Positions 18,236-27,292 of a DNA stretch of 64,000 nt are shown one piece after another. The notes beneath the pieces are model-generated. The model ran no database searches and was not told the DNA's origin. It worked only from the letters and a program-made list of their open reading frames with translations. A program made the translations under genes and the position numbers. Each line of letters begins with the position of its first letter. Within the stretch, counting starts at the first letter, position 1. Origin of the DNA: Acidimicrobiaceae bacterium (GTDB lineage Bacteria > Actinomycetota > Acidimicrobiia > Acidimicrobiales > RAAP-2). The stretch is taken from positions 61,410-125,409 of the forward strand of contig PLWZ01000058.1 in NCBI GenBank assembly GCA_003151235.1, read 5' to 3'.

Positions 18236-18886
18236 TCAGATGCCGCCCATCCGGACGAACGTCCGGGCCTTGTACCGGATGTTGAGGGAGATGCAGACCG
18301 CGGTGAACGCCTCGATCGCCTGGGCCTGGGAAAGGCGGCCGGCGTCGAGCGGGCGCAGGCCCTCGATCGCCTCGACCAGCGCCATCGTCGACTCCTTCGC
18401 CCGGGCGTCGTCTGCGCACACCAAGACGTCGGCAGCCAGCGCGTGGTCGAGGTCGCACAGGTCGTCGGCGGGCAGGTGGTGGAAGGCCGCTGCGACCCGG
18501 GCGCCGGGCGCGGCGGCCTGCACGGTCGACGCCACCGAGCCGCGGCCGAGCGTGACGGCCTGGAGCTGCTGGCCGACCTTCACGAGGGCCGAGGCCATCG
18601 AGATCAAGACCTTGCCGTCCAGCTGGTCGCCCAGCGGCTGGACGGTGCGCACTGCGCCGTCCCAGGGGGTGGCCATGATGACGATGTCGGCTGCGGCCGC
18701 GCCCGCGTTGTCACTCCCTCGCACCGCGAGACTGCGTCCCGACCACGACTCGACCAGCTCGGCGGCGATCCCCTCGGCACGGGCCTGGTCACGCGAGCCG
18801 AGCGTGACCTCGATCCCGGTGGCGGCCAACCGGGCAGCCAACCCGCGCCCGGCGGGGCCGGTGCCCCCAAGAATTCCGACGTGCAT
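18236..18886 (-). CDS. npdG: NADPH-dependent F420 reductase (F420:NADP oxidoreductase)
   Basis: This 216-aa protein transfers hydride between coenzyme F420 and NADP. It has the family nucleotide-binding start MHVGILGGTGPAGRGLAARLA, GSRDQARAEGIAAEL, the segment DIVIMATPWDGAV, and a C-terminal helical domain with AFHHLPADDLCDLDH and VEAIEGLRPLDAGRL. The length matches the family. It lies 7 bases upstream of the mshC-like gene and is divergent from fabI. Together with the Ddn-like gene at 54.8 kb it indicates an F420-using organism. Confidence 0.9.
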   Translation of the reverse strand: MHVGILGGTGPAGRGLAARLAATGIEVTLGSRDQARAEGIAAELVESWSGRSLAVRGSDNAGAAAADIVIMATPWDGAVRTVQPLGDQLDGKVLISMASALVKVGQQLQAVTLGRGSVASTVQAAAPGARVAAAFHHLPADDLCDLDHALAADVLVCADDARAKESTMALVEAIEGLRPLDAGRLSQAQAIEAFTAVCISLNIRYKARTFVRMGGI

Positions 18887-18983
18887 GGGTCATACCTTTT
18901 CACAGCGGGATCGCGGGTCTCGTGCTCGGATGCGGCCCGCGTCCGCCGCGTCGGGCGACCGGTCTGACGGTAGCCTCGTGCCG

Positions 18984-19766
18984 ATGGGCATCCTTGAGGG
19001 AAAGCGCATCCTGGTCACCGGGGTGCTCACCGACGCATCGCTCGCCTTCGGCACGGCCAGGGTAGCCATCGAAGAGGGCGCCGAGGTGGTGCTCTCGGGC
19101 GCCGGCCGGGCCCTGTCACTGACCCGGCGCGTGGCGCGCAAACTCCCGGGCAACCCCGACGTCTTGGAGATCGACGTCACCGTCCCCGAGCAGCTGGCCG
19201 CGGCGGCGACAGAGCTCGCCAAGCGCTGGGACCGGCTCGACGGGCTGCTCCACGCGATCGGCTACGCACCCCCCGAGGCGATCGGCCGGGGGATGTTCGG
19301 GGCCGGTTGGGACGAGGTCGCGGTCGCCCTCAACATCTCTGCGTACTCCTTGAAGGCGTTGGTCGAGCACTTCGGACCACTGCTCGAGGCGGCCGGCAAC
19401 GCCGGCGGCGCCTCGGTGGTCGGCCTCGACTTCGACGCCACGGTGGCGTGGCCCGTCTACGACTGGATGGGCGTGGCCAAGGCCGCGCTCGAGTCACTCA
19501 CCCGATATCTGGCCCGGGACCTGGGGCCGAAGGGGATCCGGGTCAACCTGGTCGCGGCCGGCCCGGTCCGGACCATGGCCGCGAAGTCGATCCCCGGCTT
19601 CGGCGCGTTCGAGGACACCTGGAAGCAGCGGGCCCCGCTCGGCTGGGACGTGAACGACTCCGAGCCGGTCGCGAAGGCCTGCGTCGCCCTCTTTTCGGAC
19701 TGGTTCCCGATGACGACAGGCGAGATATTGCACGTGGACGGCGGCGTCCACGCGCTCGGCGCGTAG
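18984..19766 (+). CDS. fabI: Enoyl-ACP reductase FabI, InhA type
   Basis: This 260-aa short-chain dehydrogenase performs the last step of fatty-acid elongation. The sequence tracks mycobacterial InhA closely: ILVTGVLTDASLAFGTARVA, HAIGYAPPEA, NISAYSLKALVEHF, and the catalytic Tyr and Lys in YDWMGVAKAALES. RVNLVAAGPVRTMA, RAPLGWDVNDSEPVAK and TTGEILHVDGG follow. ATG 18984 is chosen because the Rossmann strand begins right after it. Upstream frame extension overlaps npdG. Three bases separate it from the ABC ATPase gene. Confidence 0.96.
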   Translation: MGILEGKRILVTGVLTDASLAFGTARVAIEEGAEVVLSGAGRALSLTRRVARKLPGNPDVLEIDVTVPEQLAAAATELAKRWDRLDGLLHAIGYAPPEAIGRGMFGAGWDEVAVALNISAYSLKALVEHFGPLLEAAGNAGGASVVGLDFDATVAWPVYDWMGVAKAALESLTRYLARDLGPKGIRVNLVAAGPVRTMAAKSIPGFGAFEDTWKQRAPLGWDVNDSEPVAKACVALFSDWFPMTTGEILHVDGGVHALGA

Positions 19767-19769
19767 GCG

Positions 19770-20744
19770 ATGAGCACCACCCTCGCGGAACCTACCGGCC
19801 GGCCGGACACCGAAGGCACCTGGGCCGTTGAGACCCACGGCCTGACCAAGCGGTTCGGGAACAACGTCGCCGTGAACGGGGTGGAGCTCCTCGTCCCCCG
19901 AGGATGCGCGTTCGGCTATCTGGGCCCCAACGGCGCCGGAAAGACGACGCTCATCCGGGTGTTGCTCGGCTTGACGCACGCCGATGCCGGCACGATGTCG
20001 CTCCTCGGACAACCAGTCCCGAAACACCGCGATGTGGCACTGGCCCGGGTCGGGGCCATCGTCGACGAGCCCCGATTCCATGGTCATCTGACGGGAAGGC
20101 AGAACCTCCAGATCCTTGCGGCCGCCCGCGAAGCGGCGGCGAAGGATCGCATCGGGCCATCACTCGAGCGGGTCGGCATGAGCCACCGCGCCGACGACCG
20201 GGTGTCGAAGTACTCGATGGGCATGCGCCAACGTCTCGGGGTCGCCGCGTGTTTGATCGGGGACCCCGAGCTGCTCATCTTGGACGAGCCGATGAACGGG
20301 CTCGATCCGGCCGGCATGCACGAGATGCGCGACATGATCCTCTCCCTGGTGGCCGAGGGCCGCACGGTGGTGTTGTCTTCGCACCTCCTCGACGAGGTCG
20401 AAAGGACGTGCGACGCGGTCGCCATCGTGGATCGGGGCAACGTCATTCGGCAGGGACCGATCTCCGAGCTGCTGGCCGGAGCATCCGTCGTGCTTCAGGT
20501 CGAGTGCTCCGAGCCCGATCGAGCCCGATCCCTCCTCGGCGCCTCCGGCGTCAGAGCCGACATCGAAGTCTCCGAGTCGGGGCTGGGCATCACGTTGCCC
20601 GCAGGCGCGTCGCGCGACATCATCGCAGAGGCCAACCGCGTCCTCGTCGAAGGCGGCATATCCGTGTACCGGCTCCAGGAGATCCAAGCCTCGCTCGAAT
20701 CCTGGTTCTTGCAGGTCACGAGCCGGCTGGGGGCTACTGAATGA
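19770..20744 (+). CDS. ABC transporter ATP-binding protein (ABC-2 exporter type)
   Basis: The 324-aa ATPase carries Walker A GPNGAGKTT (about residue 52), a degenerate signature YSMGMRQRLGVA (about 148), Walker B LLILDEPMNGLDPAG, and the H-loop SSHLLDEV. The C-terminal 80 residues form the extra domain seen in CcmA/DrrA-type exporters. It overlaps the permease gene at 20741 (ATGA), so the pair makes one exporter. The substrate is not deducible. It sits directly behind fabI, perhaps by co-transcription. Confidence 0.92.
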   Translation: MSTTLAEPTGRPDTEGTWAVETHGLTKRFGNNVAVNGVELLVPRGCAFGYLGPNGAGKTTLIRVLLGLTHADAGTMSLLGQPVPKHRDVALARVGAIVDEPRFHGHLTGRQNLQILAAAREAAAKDRIGPSLERVGMSHRADDRVSKYSMGMRQRLGVAACLIGDPELLILDEPMNGLDPAGMHEMRDMILSLVAEGRTVVLSSHLLDEVERTCDAVAIVDRGNVIRQGPISELLAGASVVLQVECSEPDRARSLLGASGVRADIEVSESGLGITLPAGASRDIIAEANRVLVEGGISVYRLQEIQASLESWFLQVTSRLGATE

Positions 20745-21913
20745 CCAGCGTGGGCGCGCCGGCCCCGACCCCGCTCACGGCCGCGGCCCCGCCGCGCGGT
20801 TCGCGTGACTCCAGAGGGTCGTGGATACCGACACCAGCCATGATCTCCACCCGGTTCATGGAGCTGCGCAGGCGACGCGGCCTCATGATCGCGCTCATCG
20901 TTGTCAACATCGGCATCCCAACGGTCTTTCTGCTCATCCGACTGCTGGCTCACGCCATCGCGCCGAGGTCGTACGGGCCGGCCGGTGGGTACGACATCTA
21001 CACGAACATCGTGGCCGGCTTGATGTACGTCTTCGGCTTCATCATCGCGGCGACGTTGGGTTGCACGGCCGGATCCGTCGATCTGACCGAGGGGATGTTC
21101 CGGCACCTGGTGGTGACGGGTCGCTCCCGGTTGGCGCTGTACCTCGCCCGGATCCCGGCCGGACTGGCCATCGTCGTCCCGCTGGTCGCGATCGGCTTCA
21201 CCGTCGTCTGCGCCGTGTGCGTCCTCGCCGCCCCGAAGACCCTCAACTACGACGGTGCGAACGTGCCCGCCGGCCTGTCGCTCTCCGGCCTCGAGCACTG
21301 GGCCGCCGATCACCCGAACCAGGTCGTCTGCAACTTCTCCTACGACCAACCGATCTCGACCAACGTCTCGTGCGGCAACGGGCCGGGTGGGCCCGGCGGC
21401 GGCGTCACCATCCGCGGACCCGCGCCCTCGGGCGCCCAGCCCGCGCTCACTCCGGCCAAGACCCTCGCCGTCAGGATCGCCGCCAGCGACTATGCGGACT
21501 ACAGGACCCATTTCCTGTACCCGTCCGACTCGCTCATGGTCAAGAGCGGCCTGTGGATCGAGCTCGAGGCGGTCGTCGGGTTCATCGTCGGCCTGGGACT
21601 GGCATCGCTCATGGGGCAGCGAACGGTGCCGGTGATCTTGTTGATCGTGCTCGAGCTCATCTTGACCCCGATCCTTTCGATGCACCGGATCCCGCACCTG
21701 TCGAACCTGCAGCGTTCGATCGTCGGCCTGGCCACGGCCCACCTCGAGCCGGGCGGCCTGCCGTTGGCGTTCAGCGGCGGGGGCGGGCCGGGTGGCCATG
21801 CGGCGTCGCTGCTGTTGCCGGAGTCGACGACCGTGGCCGTCAGCGTCATCATCGCCTGGCTGGTGGTCTGGACGGCCCTCGGCGCGTGGCGGATGATGAC
21901 CAGGGACGCTTAG
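20741..21913 (+). CDS. ABC transporter permease
   Basis: The product is a 390-aa membrane protein with about six predicted membrane segments (roughly residues 48-70, 88-110, 145-170, 272-290, 295-312 and 362-384). It has a Gly/Pro-rich, Cys-containing hydrophilic insert between segments 3 and 4 (about 172-265) that would lie on one side of the membrane. It lacks recognisable named motifs. The role is assigned from its 4-base overlap with the ATPase gene. The stop codon touches the converging small ORF at 21910. Confidence 0.8.
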   Translation: MTSVGAPAPTPLTAAAPPRGSRDSRGSWIPTPAMISTRFMELRRRRGLMIALIVVNIGIPTVFLLIRLLAHAIAPRSYGPAGGYDIYTNIVAGLMYVFGFIIAATLGCTAGSVDLTEGMFRHLVVTGRSRLALYLARIPAGLAIVVPLVAIGFTVVCAVCVLAAPKTLNYDGANVPAGLSLSGLEHWAADHPNQVVCNFSYDQPISTNVSCGNGPGGPGGGVTIRGPAPSGAQPALTPAKTLAVRIAASDYADYRTHFLYPSDSLMVKSGLWIELEAVVGFIVGLGLASLMGQRTVPVILLIVLELILTPILSMHRIPHLSNLQRSIVGLATAHLEPGGLPLAFSGGGGPGGHAASLLLPESTTVAVSVIIAWLVVWTALGAWRMMTRDA

Positions 21914-22077
21914 TCCGGGAGGACTCGGGGCCCCATCTCGGCGGACCGCGCGGTCATGTTGGCGATCCGGCGGCTCCAGAACTCGGCGGCCCGCTGCTCG
22001 GCGGGAGAGGCTTGCTTCGGAACGGACGAAGTCCCTCGGAGCTGTTGGATCGTGTACAGGATCTGTTCACGCGTCAC
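21910..22077 (-). CDS. Hypothetical 55-aa protein
   Basis: A short frame reads MTREQILYTIQQLRGTSSVP to LPD, from GTG 22077 to TAA 21912. AGGGGG lies about 7 bases before the GTG, inside the 3' end of the glycosyltransferase gene, and the two genes overlap by 11 bases. The stop overlaps the permease stop on the opposite strand. The peptide is amphipathic, Gln/Arg-rich with one Trp and no Cys. I recognise no family. Position and ribosome-binding site support it, but its shortness leaves doubt. Confidence 0.5.
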   Translation of the reverse strand: MTREQILYTIQQLRGTSSVPKQASPAEQRAAEFWSRRIANMTARSAEMGPRVLPD

Positions 22078-23170
22078 GCGCCGCCCCCTTCCCTGATGTG
22101 CCGCCCGAGGTGCGTCGTCGACGTGGACGGCGGGCTACGGCGGCTCGTTCGATGGCCTCGAGGAGCGCGCTGCGTTGGTCCTCCCAGCGCTCCAACTGCA
22201 TCCGCCGGGCGATCTCGACCGTCCGGGTGAAGCGCTCGTAATCGGCGACCATCGAGCCGATGGCCCGGGCCAACGAGTCGGCGTCGTTGTCGGTGTGGAC
22301 GGCGTAGGGGAACAATGCCCGGGCAACCGGCCAGTCGCTGACCACGACCGGGCGCCGCGCGTAGACGGCCTCGTAGGCGGCCCGCATGACCGAGGTCGGC
22401 TCGGTGGTGAGCGTCACGACGATGTCCGCGTCCGCCACCACGGCCCGGTAGGAGCGGGCGTCGAGGAACCCGACGAAGGACACGTTGTCGGGGGCCGAGT
22501 CGACGACCCCCGGCGGGCAGTCGGCGACATCCCCGGTGAGGACGAAGTCGCACCCGGGCAGTTGTCGGGCTGCGCCCACGACCGCCCCCGGGTCCTCGTC
22601 GGCGGCGAATCGCGCGGCGAAGAGGACCCGGGGGCGGGCGTGAGGTGTGGGGGCGGGGCAGTCCCAGTCGGCTGGCGCCTCGTGGACGACGGCGGCGGTG
22701 CCGCCCCACGACTCGACCGTGTCGCTCCAGGTCTCCCCGGTGACGAGGACGAGCGCAACCCGGCGGACCATGGCGCGGTGCAGCCACTGCAGCCGCGCCG
22801 CGACGCGGTCCCCCTGGACGCCGAAGCCTCCGGGGTGGCTGTCCATGACCACTGCTGCTCCGATGACACGGGCGGTTGCATAGGCGACCATCGCCGCGAA
22901 GATGGGCGGGTTGGTCACGACGACCACCCGGGGCCGGCGCCACAGCAGGTACGCGACCGTGCGGATCGAAGCGAGCACGTAGCGCACCGGCGCCGGAGGG
23001 CGGTGGGCGGAGCCCTGCGGGAAGAAGCACCTGGCCTCGCCTCCGATCGCGTCCGCGATCTCGCTCGAGCGGCCAGCCACGGCGCCCCAGGCGATGAAAG
23101 AGACGGGGCGCTTCGCCCGAGCCGTCGGCTCTTCGATTGCCGGGGCGCGAGTGTCGAGGAGGGTCGCCAC
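22067..23170 (-). CDS. Glycosyltransferase (GT4-like)
   Basis: The 367-aa product has a two-Rossmann glycosyltransferase layout. The N-terminal half contains VRYVLASIRTVAYLLWRRPRVVVVTNPP and MDSHPGGFG. The C-terminal half contains VLFAARFAADEDPGAVVGAARQL, NVSFVGFLDARSYRAVVADADIVVTL and TSVMRAAYEAVYARRPVVVSDWP, resembling the GT4 donor-binding region. It begins one base after the stop of the Alg14/Alg13-like gene, so the two probably act in the same surface-glycan pathway. Donor and acceptor are unknown. Confidence 0.75.
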   Translation of the reverse strand: MATLLDTRAPAIEEPTARAKRPVSFIAWGAVAGRSSEIADAIGGEARCFFPQGSAHRPPAPVRYVLASIRTVAYLLWRRPRVVVVTNPPIFAAMVAYATARVIGAAVVMDSHPGGFGVQGDRVAARLQWLHRAMVRRVALVLVTGETWSDTVESWGGTAAVVHEAPADWDCPAPTPHARPRVLFAARFAADEDPGAVVGAARQLPGCDFVLTGDVADCPPGVVDSAPDNVSFVGFLDARSYRAVVADADIVVTLTTEPTSVMRAAYEAVYARRPVVVSDWPVARALFPYAVHTDNDADSLARAIGSMVADYERFTRTVEIARRMQLERWEDQRSALLEAIERAAVARRPRRRRTSGGTSGKGAARDA

Positions 23171-23171
23171 G

Positions 23172-24134
23172 TCAGTTCACGCTCAGGACGAACGGTGAGG
23201 CGTGCTCGTTGGCCACGACCCGCCGGGCGGCCGCCGCGGTCAGGATGTCGCCGTCGAGCGACGTCGGGTCGCAGGTGAGGGCCAACCCGCTTCGGGCCAG
23301 CCTGGCCGCGATCTCCTTCTGGTGGTCGTCGACGTGCTCGCGCTGGGCCCGCTCGCGCGGGACGAGCACCGGGCACTTGCCGGCCTGCATGGCCATGATC
23401 GCCGAGCCGACGCCGGCGTGTGCGATGACCACATCGGCGCGTCGCATGGCCCGGAAGAGGTCCTTGCTCGACAGCGTCGAGACCGCTGCGATGTCGAAGG
23501 GGGTGACGTCGGTCGAACCGGTCTGCCACAGGATCTCGGCGCCGTCTGGCGCCACGCGCAGCACGGCGTCGATGAGCCGGCCGAACCCGTAGCCGTTGAC
23601 GCCGACCGTCACCACGATGCGGCGGACCTTCCCATCCGGGAGGGTGGAGGGCGCGAAGCCGTCGAAGACCGAGCCCTGATAGGACCAGTTGTGGCGGTCC
23701 CACTTGTACTGGCCGTAGCGGTGGACGCCGGGCACCCGCTCGAGGATGCGGGCCGACAGCGACGGCCCGCTGACGCGGGCGGCGCTCTCGATGAAGTGGC
23801 ACGACATCCCCCGGGCTCTCGCGATCGTCATGAACGGGACCGCCGGAAGCGACCCGGTGCTGACGATCTGGTCCCACTTGCCCTTCTTCAGCACGGAGAG
23901 GGCCTTGCGGGTGGTCGTGATCGTCGCCCGGACGTCGTGGGGCATCGCCTTCGGGATGAAGATCCGGTCCTCGTCACCGAGCAGGGTCCGGCTCTGCACC
24001 GTGTCGGCCGTCACCCAGGTGACCTGGTCCGAGATGCCGACCAGGCGTGGGCGCAACATATGGAGCTCTTCGAGGTGCCCTCCGGCGCCTGCGACCATCA
24101 GCGTTTGCACAGAAGAGTTTTCGCATCCCCCCAT
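23172..24134 (-). CDS. Glycosyltransferase, Alg14-Alg13-like fusion (GT28 type)
   Basis: From ATG 24134 the product is 320 aa. The N-terminal half starts TLMVAGAGGHLEELHMLRPRL and includes WDQIVSTGSLPAVPFMTIARARG and CHFIESAARVSG, like EpsE/PssD/Alg14 membrane-anchoring subunits. The C-terminal half has VVTVGVNGYGFGRLIDAV, DVVIAHAGVGSAIMAMQAGKCPVLVPRERAQREHVDDHQKEIA, like the Alg13/PssE donor-binding domain. These are often separate proteins. Here they are fused. GTG 24110 is an alternative start. It is divergent from another glycosyltransferase at 24208. Confidence 0.8.
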   Translation of the reverse strand: MGGCENSSVQTLMVAGAGGHLEELHMLRPRLVGISDQVTWVTADTVQSRTLLGDEDRIFIPKAMPHDVRATITTTRKALSVLKKGKWDQIVSTGSLPAVPFMTIARARGMSCHFIESAARVSGPSLSARILERVPGVHRYGQYKWDRHNWSYQGSVFDGFAPSTLPDGKVRRIVVTVGVNGYGFGRLIDAVLRVAPDGAEILWQTGSTDVTPFDIAAVSTLSSKDLFRAMRRADVVIAHAGVGSAIMAMQAGKCPVLVPRERAQREHVDDHQKEIAARLARSGLALTCDPTSLDGDILTAAAARRVVANEHASPFVLSVN

Positions 24135-24207
24135 CCCGAGGCCGTCCCAGGTCAGGGACCTTTTTCGTGAGACGCCGGAGAGACGGGGGCCGGTCATCGT
24201 GTGACTC

Positions 24208-25371
24208 ATGGCTTTGGGCAACGCGGACATGGGGTCTGACCTGCTCGTTCTCGAACGCCAGGCCCACCGTGCCGCCGTCCCGGCCCAGACGCACGCCCGG
24301 TCCACCAGGGTCGCCCTCGTGCACCTCGGTCATCCGGGCGGGTTGGGCACGACCCGTCGAGTGGCCGTCTGGCGAGAGCTGCTCGACGCCTCCGAGGCCG
24401 ACACCGTCGAGATCAACCTGCTGGACGATCACCGCCGCCTGATCCCCTCACCGTGGACCGCCGTGCCCGCCCTCGGCGGTCGCGTGGTCCCCGAGACGGC
24501 CACCTGGTCGTCGCGCGCCGCCGAGCGGGCCATCCGAGACGCCGACCCCGACGCGGTCGTGTTCGTCACCCCCCGCGCATTCCACCCCCGACTCACCGGG
24601 CTCGGGCGCCACAGCATCCTGGACTTCCAGGACCGCTTCAGCCTCAGCTACCAGGGCCGGGCCTCGATCGATCGCCGGCCCGGCGCCTCGGCGGCCTGGA
24701 AGACGCTGGCGTGGGCGGTGGACCGCTTCGAGCGGCGCGACCACCGGGTCAAGACCGTCGCAGCCGGGTGGTCCGAGGCCGAGTCCATCGGGGCAACGTG
24801 GATCCCGAACACCATCGACGCGATCGAGCCCGACGCGATCACCGACCACGCCGACGCGCCGTTCGACGTCCTGTTCGTCGGCAAGCTCACCGCGCTCCCC
24901 AACCTCGACGCGATGCGCCGGCTGGCCGGGCTGTGGCCGCGGGTGACCACCGAGGTGCCCGAAGCAACCTGCCTCATCGCCGGGGCCAACCTGTGCGACG
25001 AGGTGCGCGACCTCGCGGCCGTGCACGGGTGGAGCACCGAGACCGACTTCGACGACGTCCTCACGGTGTGCCAGCGGGCCCGGGTGGCGGTCGCGCCGCT
25101 GCGCCGCGCCAACGGCATCCAGAACAAGGTCCTGGAGGCGGCCGCGGCCGGCCTCCCCCAGGTCGTCTCGCCCCAGGCCCTCGGCGGCAACGCACCGGGT
25201 TTCCCGGCGATGGTCGCCCGCACCCGCGAGGGCACGGTCGCCTCCATTCAGCTATTGCTCCAACGACCCGAGCGCCGCCTCGCACTCGCACGCGCCGCGC
25301 ACGCGCACGTCGTCGAGAACTACAGCGTCCGACGGTGGGCGCCGGTCGTCCACGACCTCATCGAAAACTGA
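24208..25371 (+). CDS. Glycosyltransferase family 4 protein
   Basis: The 387-aa product shows VALVHLGHPGGLGTTRRVAVWREL near the N-terminus and a GT4-type C-terminal domain. The latter includes FDVLFVGKLTALPNLDAMRRLAGLWPRV, CLIAGANLCDEV, VCQRARVAVAPLRRANGIQNKVLEAAAAGLPQVVSPQALGG and ENYSVRRWAPVV. The IQNKVLEA region is the usual sugar-nucleotide contact. It shares a 73-base divergent intergenic region with the Alg14/Alg13-like gene, so the three glycosyltransferases form one locus. The glycan is unknown. Confidence 0.82.
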   Translation: MALGNADMGSDLLVLERQAHRAAVPAQTHARSTRVALVHLGHPGGLGTTRRVAVWRELLDASEADTVEINLLDDHRRLIPSPWTAVPALGGRVVPETATWSSRAAERAIRDADPDAVVFVTPRAFHPRLTGLGRHSILDFQDRFSLSYQGRASIDRRPGASAAWKTLAWAVDRFERRDHRVKTVAAGWSEAESIGATWIPNTIDAIEPDAITDHADAPFDVLFVGKLTALPNLDAMRRLAGLWPRVTTEVPEATCLIAGANLCDEVRDLAAVHGWSTETDFDDVLTVCQRARVAVAPLRRANGIQNKVLEAAAAGLPQVVSPQALGGNAPGFPAMVARTREGTVASIQLLLQRPERRLALARAAHAHVVENYSVRRWAPVVHDLIEN

Positions 25372-25399
25372 CCCGGCTCGCCACCGAACCTCCGGATGC

Positions 25400-27292
25400 T
25401 CAGCCGATCGCCCGGGTGATCGCGTCGGCCAGTGCGTCACCGTTGAGCGGGCCCCCGCCGGCCGGCGCACGCATGGCCACGTAACGCGCCCCCATCTCGT
25501 CGGCGAGCGCCCGGGCCACCCCGAGCGGGCGCGGTGACGCCTCGCAGTCGACCACCAACGCGTCCAGCCCGTTGGCCCGGCAGGCCCGGGCCGACTCGAG
25601 CGCGCACTCGACGGGGTCGAGACCATCCGCCGCCCACGTCGCCCGACCATCGGTGACCACCACCACGACCGGATGCGATCCGGCCCGGCGGTCCTCGAGA
25701 GCGAGGGTTCGGGCGGCGTCGATCCCCGCGGCGAGCGGGGTCCTCCCGCCGGTCGCGATGCCGGCCAGCCGGGCCAGGGCGACCTCGGTGGACGACGTCG
25801 GTCGCAGCACCACCTCGGCGGAGCGGTCCCGATAGGCCACGAGGGCGATGCGGTCACGGCGCTGGTAGGCGTCCGCGACCAGCGCCAGCACGGCGTCACG
25901 GGCCGCGCCGACCCGCTCGGCCACGCCCATCGACCCGGACGTGTCGACCGCCAGCACGATCACGTTGTCGCCCCGGTGCTCGCGACGAGCCAGGCGGAGG
26001 TCCTCGGCCTGGATCCGCAACGGCCTGGCACCCGCCGTCCGGACCGCCGTCGCGACGACGGTCGCGCCGGGTGCGAGGTGCCCGGTGGCGCCCGCCGAGG
26101 CCCGGTCGGCGCCGATCACCCGACCGCGCCCGTCGGGCTCGGACTCCTTGGTCCTGCCGCGGCCGGCCCGCGCCGCCCCACCCGGCCGGGTCGCACCGAG
26201 CAGTCCGGCCAACCCCGAGCGGTCGGAGGTCATCGACGGGGGCTCGGCCCGCTGGTGCGCCTGTGGATCCGGTTCGCCGGTCGGCTCACCCCGGTCGGGG
26301 GGGCCACCGGCGGCCTCGGCCGCCCCCGGGCCGTCCGGGCCCCCACCGGATCCCGAAGACGGCGAACCAGGGGCCGGTGCTCGCGACCCGCCGAGGGCGT
26401 CGGACAGCAGCTGGTCGAGCTCGGACTGGTCCACCCCCGAGCCGCCGAAGGGGGTGCGGCGCCGGTGCCCGAGGGCGAGCGGTGCCACCGTCACCACCTC
26501 GTCGTCGGTGGCGGCGTCCTTGCCCCGCCATCCGGCCAGGGCCGCGGCGGCCCGGCAGATCACGAGGTCGGCCCGCAGACCCTCGGCCCCCGCGGCCACG
26601 CACAGCCCGGCGACGGCCCGCTCGAGCCCCGCCGTCAGGGGGACCGGACGCGCCGCGCGTAGCCGGGCCGCGAGCTCGGCCTCGGCACCCGACCACGTCG
26701 ACACGAAGCCGGCCGGGTCGGCGTCGAAGGCCAGCCGTCGCCGGACCGCCTCCGCGCGCGCATCGGGGTCGGCCGGCGTGCTCACCCGGACCGACAGGCC
26801 GAAGCGGTCGAGCAGCTGCGGGCGCAGCTCGCCCTCCTCGGGGTTCATCGAGCCGATCAGGACGAAGCGGCTCGGGTGGGCGTGGGAGACCCCGTCGCGC
26901 TCGACCCGGTTGACCCCCGTCGCCGCCGCGTCGAGCAGCACGTCGACCAGGTGGTCGGCGAGCAGGTTGACCTCGTCCACGTAGAGCACGCCGCCGTGGG
27001 CGGCCGCCAGCAGCCCGGCCTGGAAGCGGTGCTCCCCCTCGGCCAGGATCGCCGCGACGTCGACCGAGCCGACGACGCGGTCCTCGGTCGCGCCGAGCGG
27101 GATCTCGACGAACGGCGCGCCGTCGGGCAGGAGTGACGCCAGGCCGCGGGCCGCGGTGGTCTTGGCGGAACCCTTGTCCCCCCGCAGCAGCACCCCGCCG
27201 ATGGCGGGATCGACGGCGACCAGCAGCAGCGCCAGCACCAGCTCGTCCAGGCCGACCAGCGCCGAGATCGGGTAGACCGGCGTCGCGTTCAT
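25400..27292 (-). CDS. Magnesium/cobalt chelatase ATPase: ChlI-ChlD (BchI-BchD) fusion
   Basis: The 630-aa product joins an AAA+ ChlI-like domain to a ChlD-like von Willebrand A domain. Walker A is GDKGSAKTT, Walker B VLYVDEVNLL, and a sensor region GSMNPEEGELRPQLLDRFGL is present. A Pro/Gly/acidic linker (about 330-430) leads to the VWA domain with the MIDAS motif VDTSGSM and GGRTPLAAGIDAA. It overlaps cobN by 4 bases and closes the riboswitch-controlled operon, so it most likely powers CobN-dependent cobalt insertion. No separate CobS/CobT chelatase subunits are present in the window. Confidence 0.9.
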   Translation of the reverse strand: MNATPVYPISALVGLDELVLALLLVAVDPAIGGVLLRGDKGSAKTTAARGLASLLPDGAPFVEIPLGATEDRVVGSVDVAAILAEGEHRFQAGLLAAAHGGVLYVDEVNLLADHLVDVLLDAAATGVNRVERDGVSHAHPSRFVLIGSMNPEEGELRPQLLDRFGLSVRVSTPADPDARAEAVRRRLAFDADPAGFVSTWSGAEAELAARLRAARPVPLTAGLERAVAGLCVAAGAEGLRADLVICRAAAALAGWRGKDAATDDEVVTVAPLALGHRRRTPFGGSGVDQSELDQLLSDALGGSRAPAPGSPSSGSGGGPDGPGAAEAAGGPPDRGEPTGEPDPQAHQRAEPPSMTSDRSGLAGLLGATRPGGAARAGRGRTKESEPDGRGRVIGADRASAGATGHLAPGATVVATAVRTAGARPLRIQAEDLRLARREHRGDNVIVLAVDTSGSMGVAERVGAARDAVLALVADAYQRRDRIALVAYRDRSAEVVLRPTSSTEVALARLAGIATGGRTPLAAGIDAARTLALEDRRAGSHPVVVVVTDGRATWAADGLDPVECALESARACRANGLDALVVDCEASPRPLGVARALADEMGARYVAMRAPAGGGPLNGDALADAITRAIG

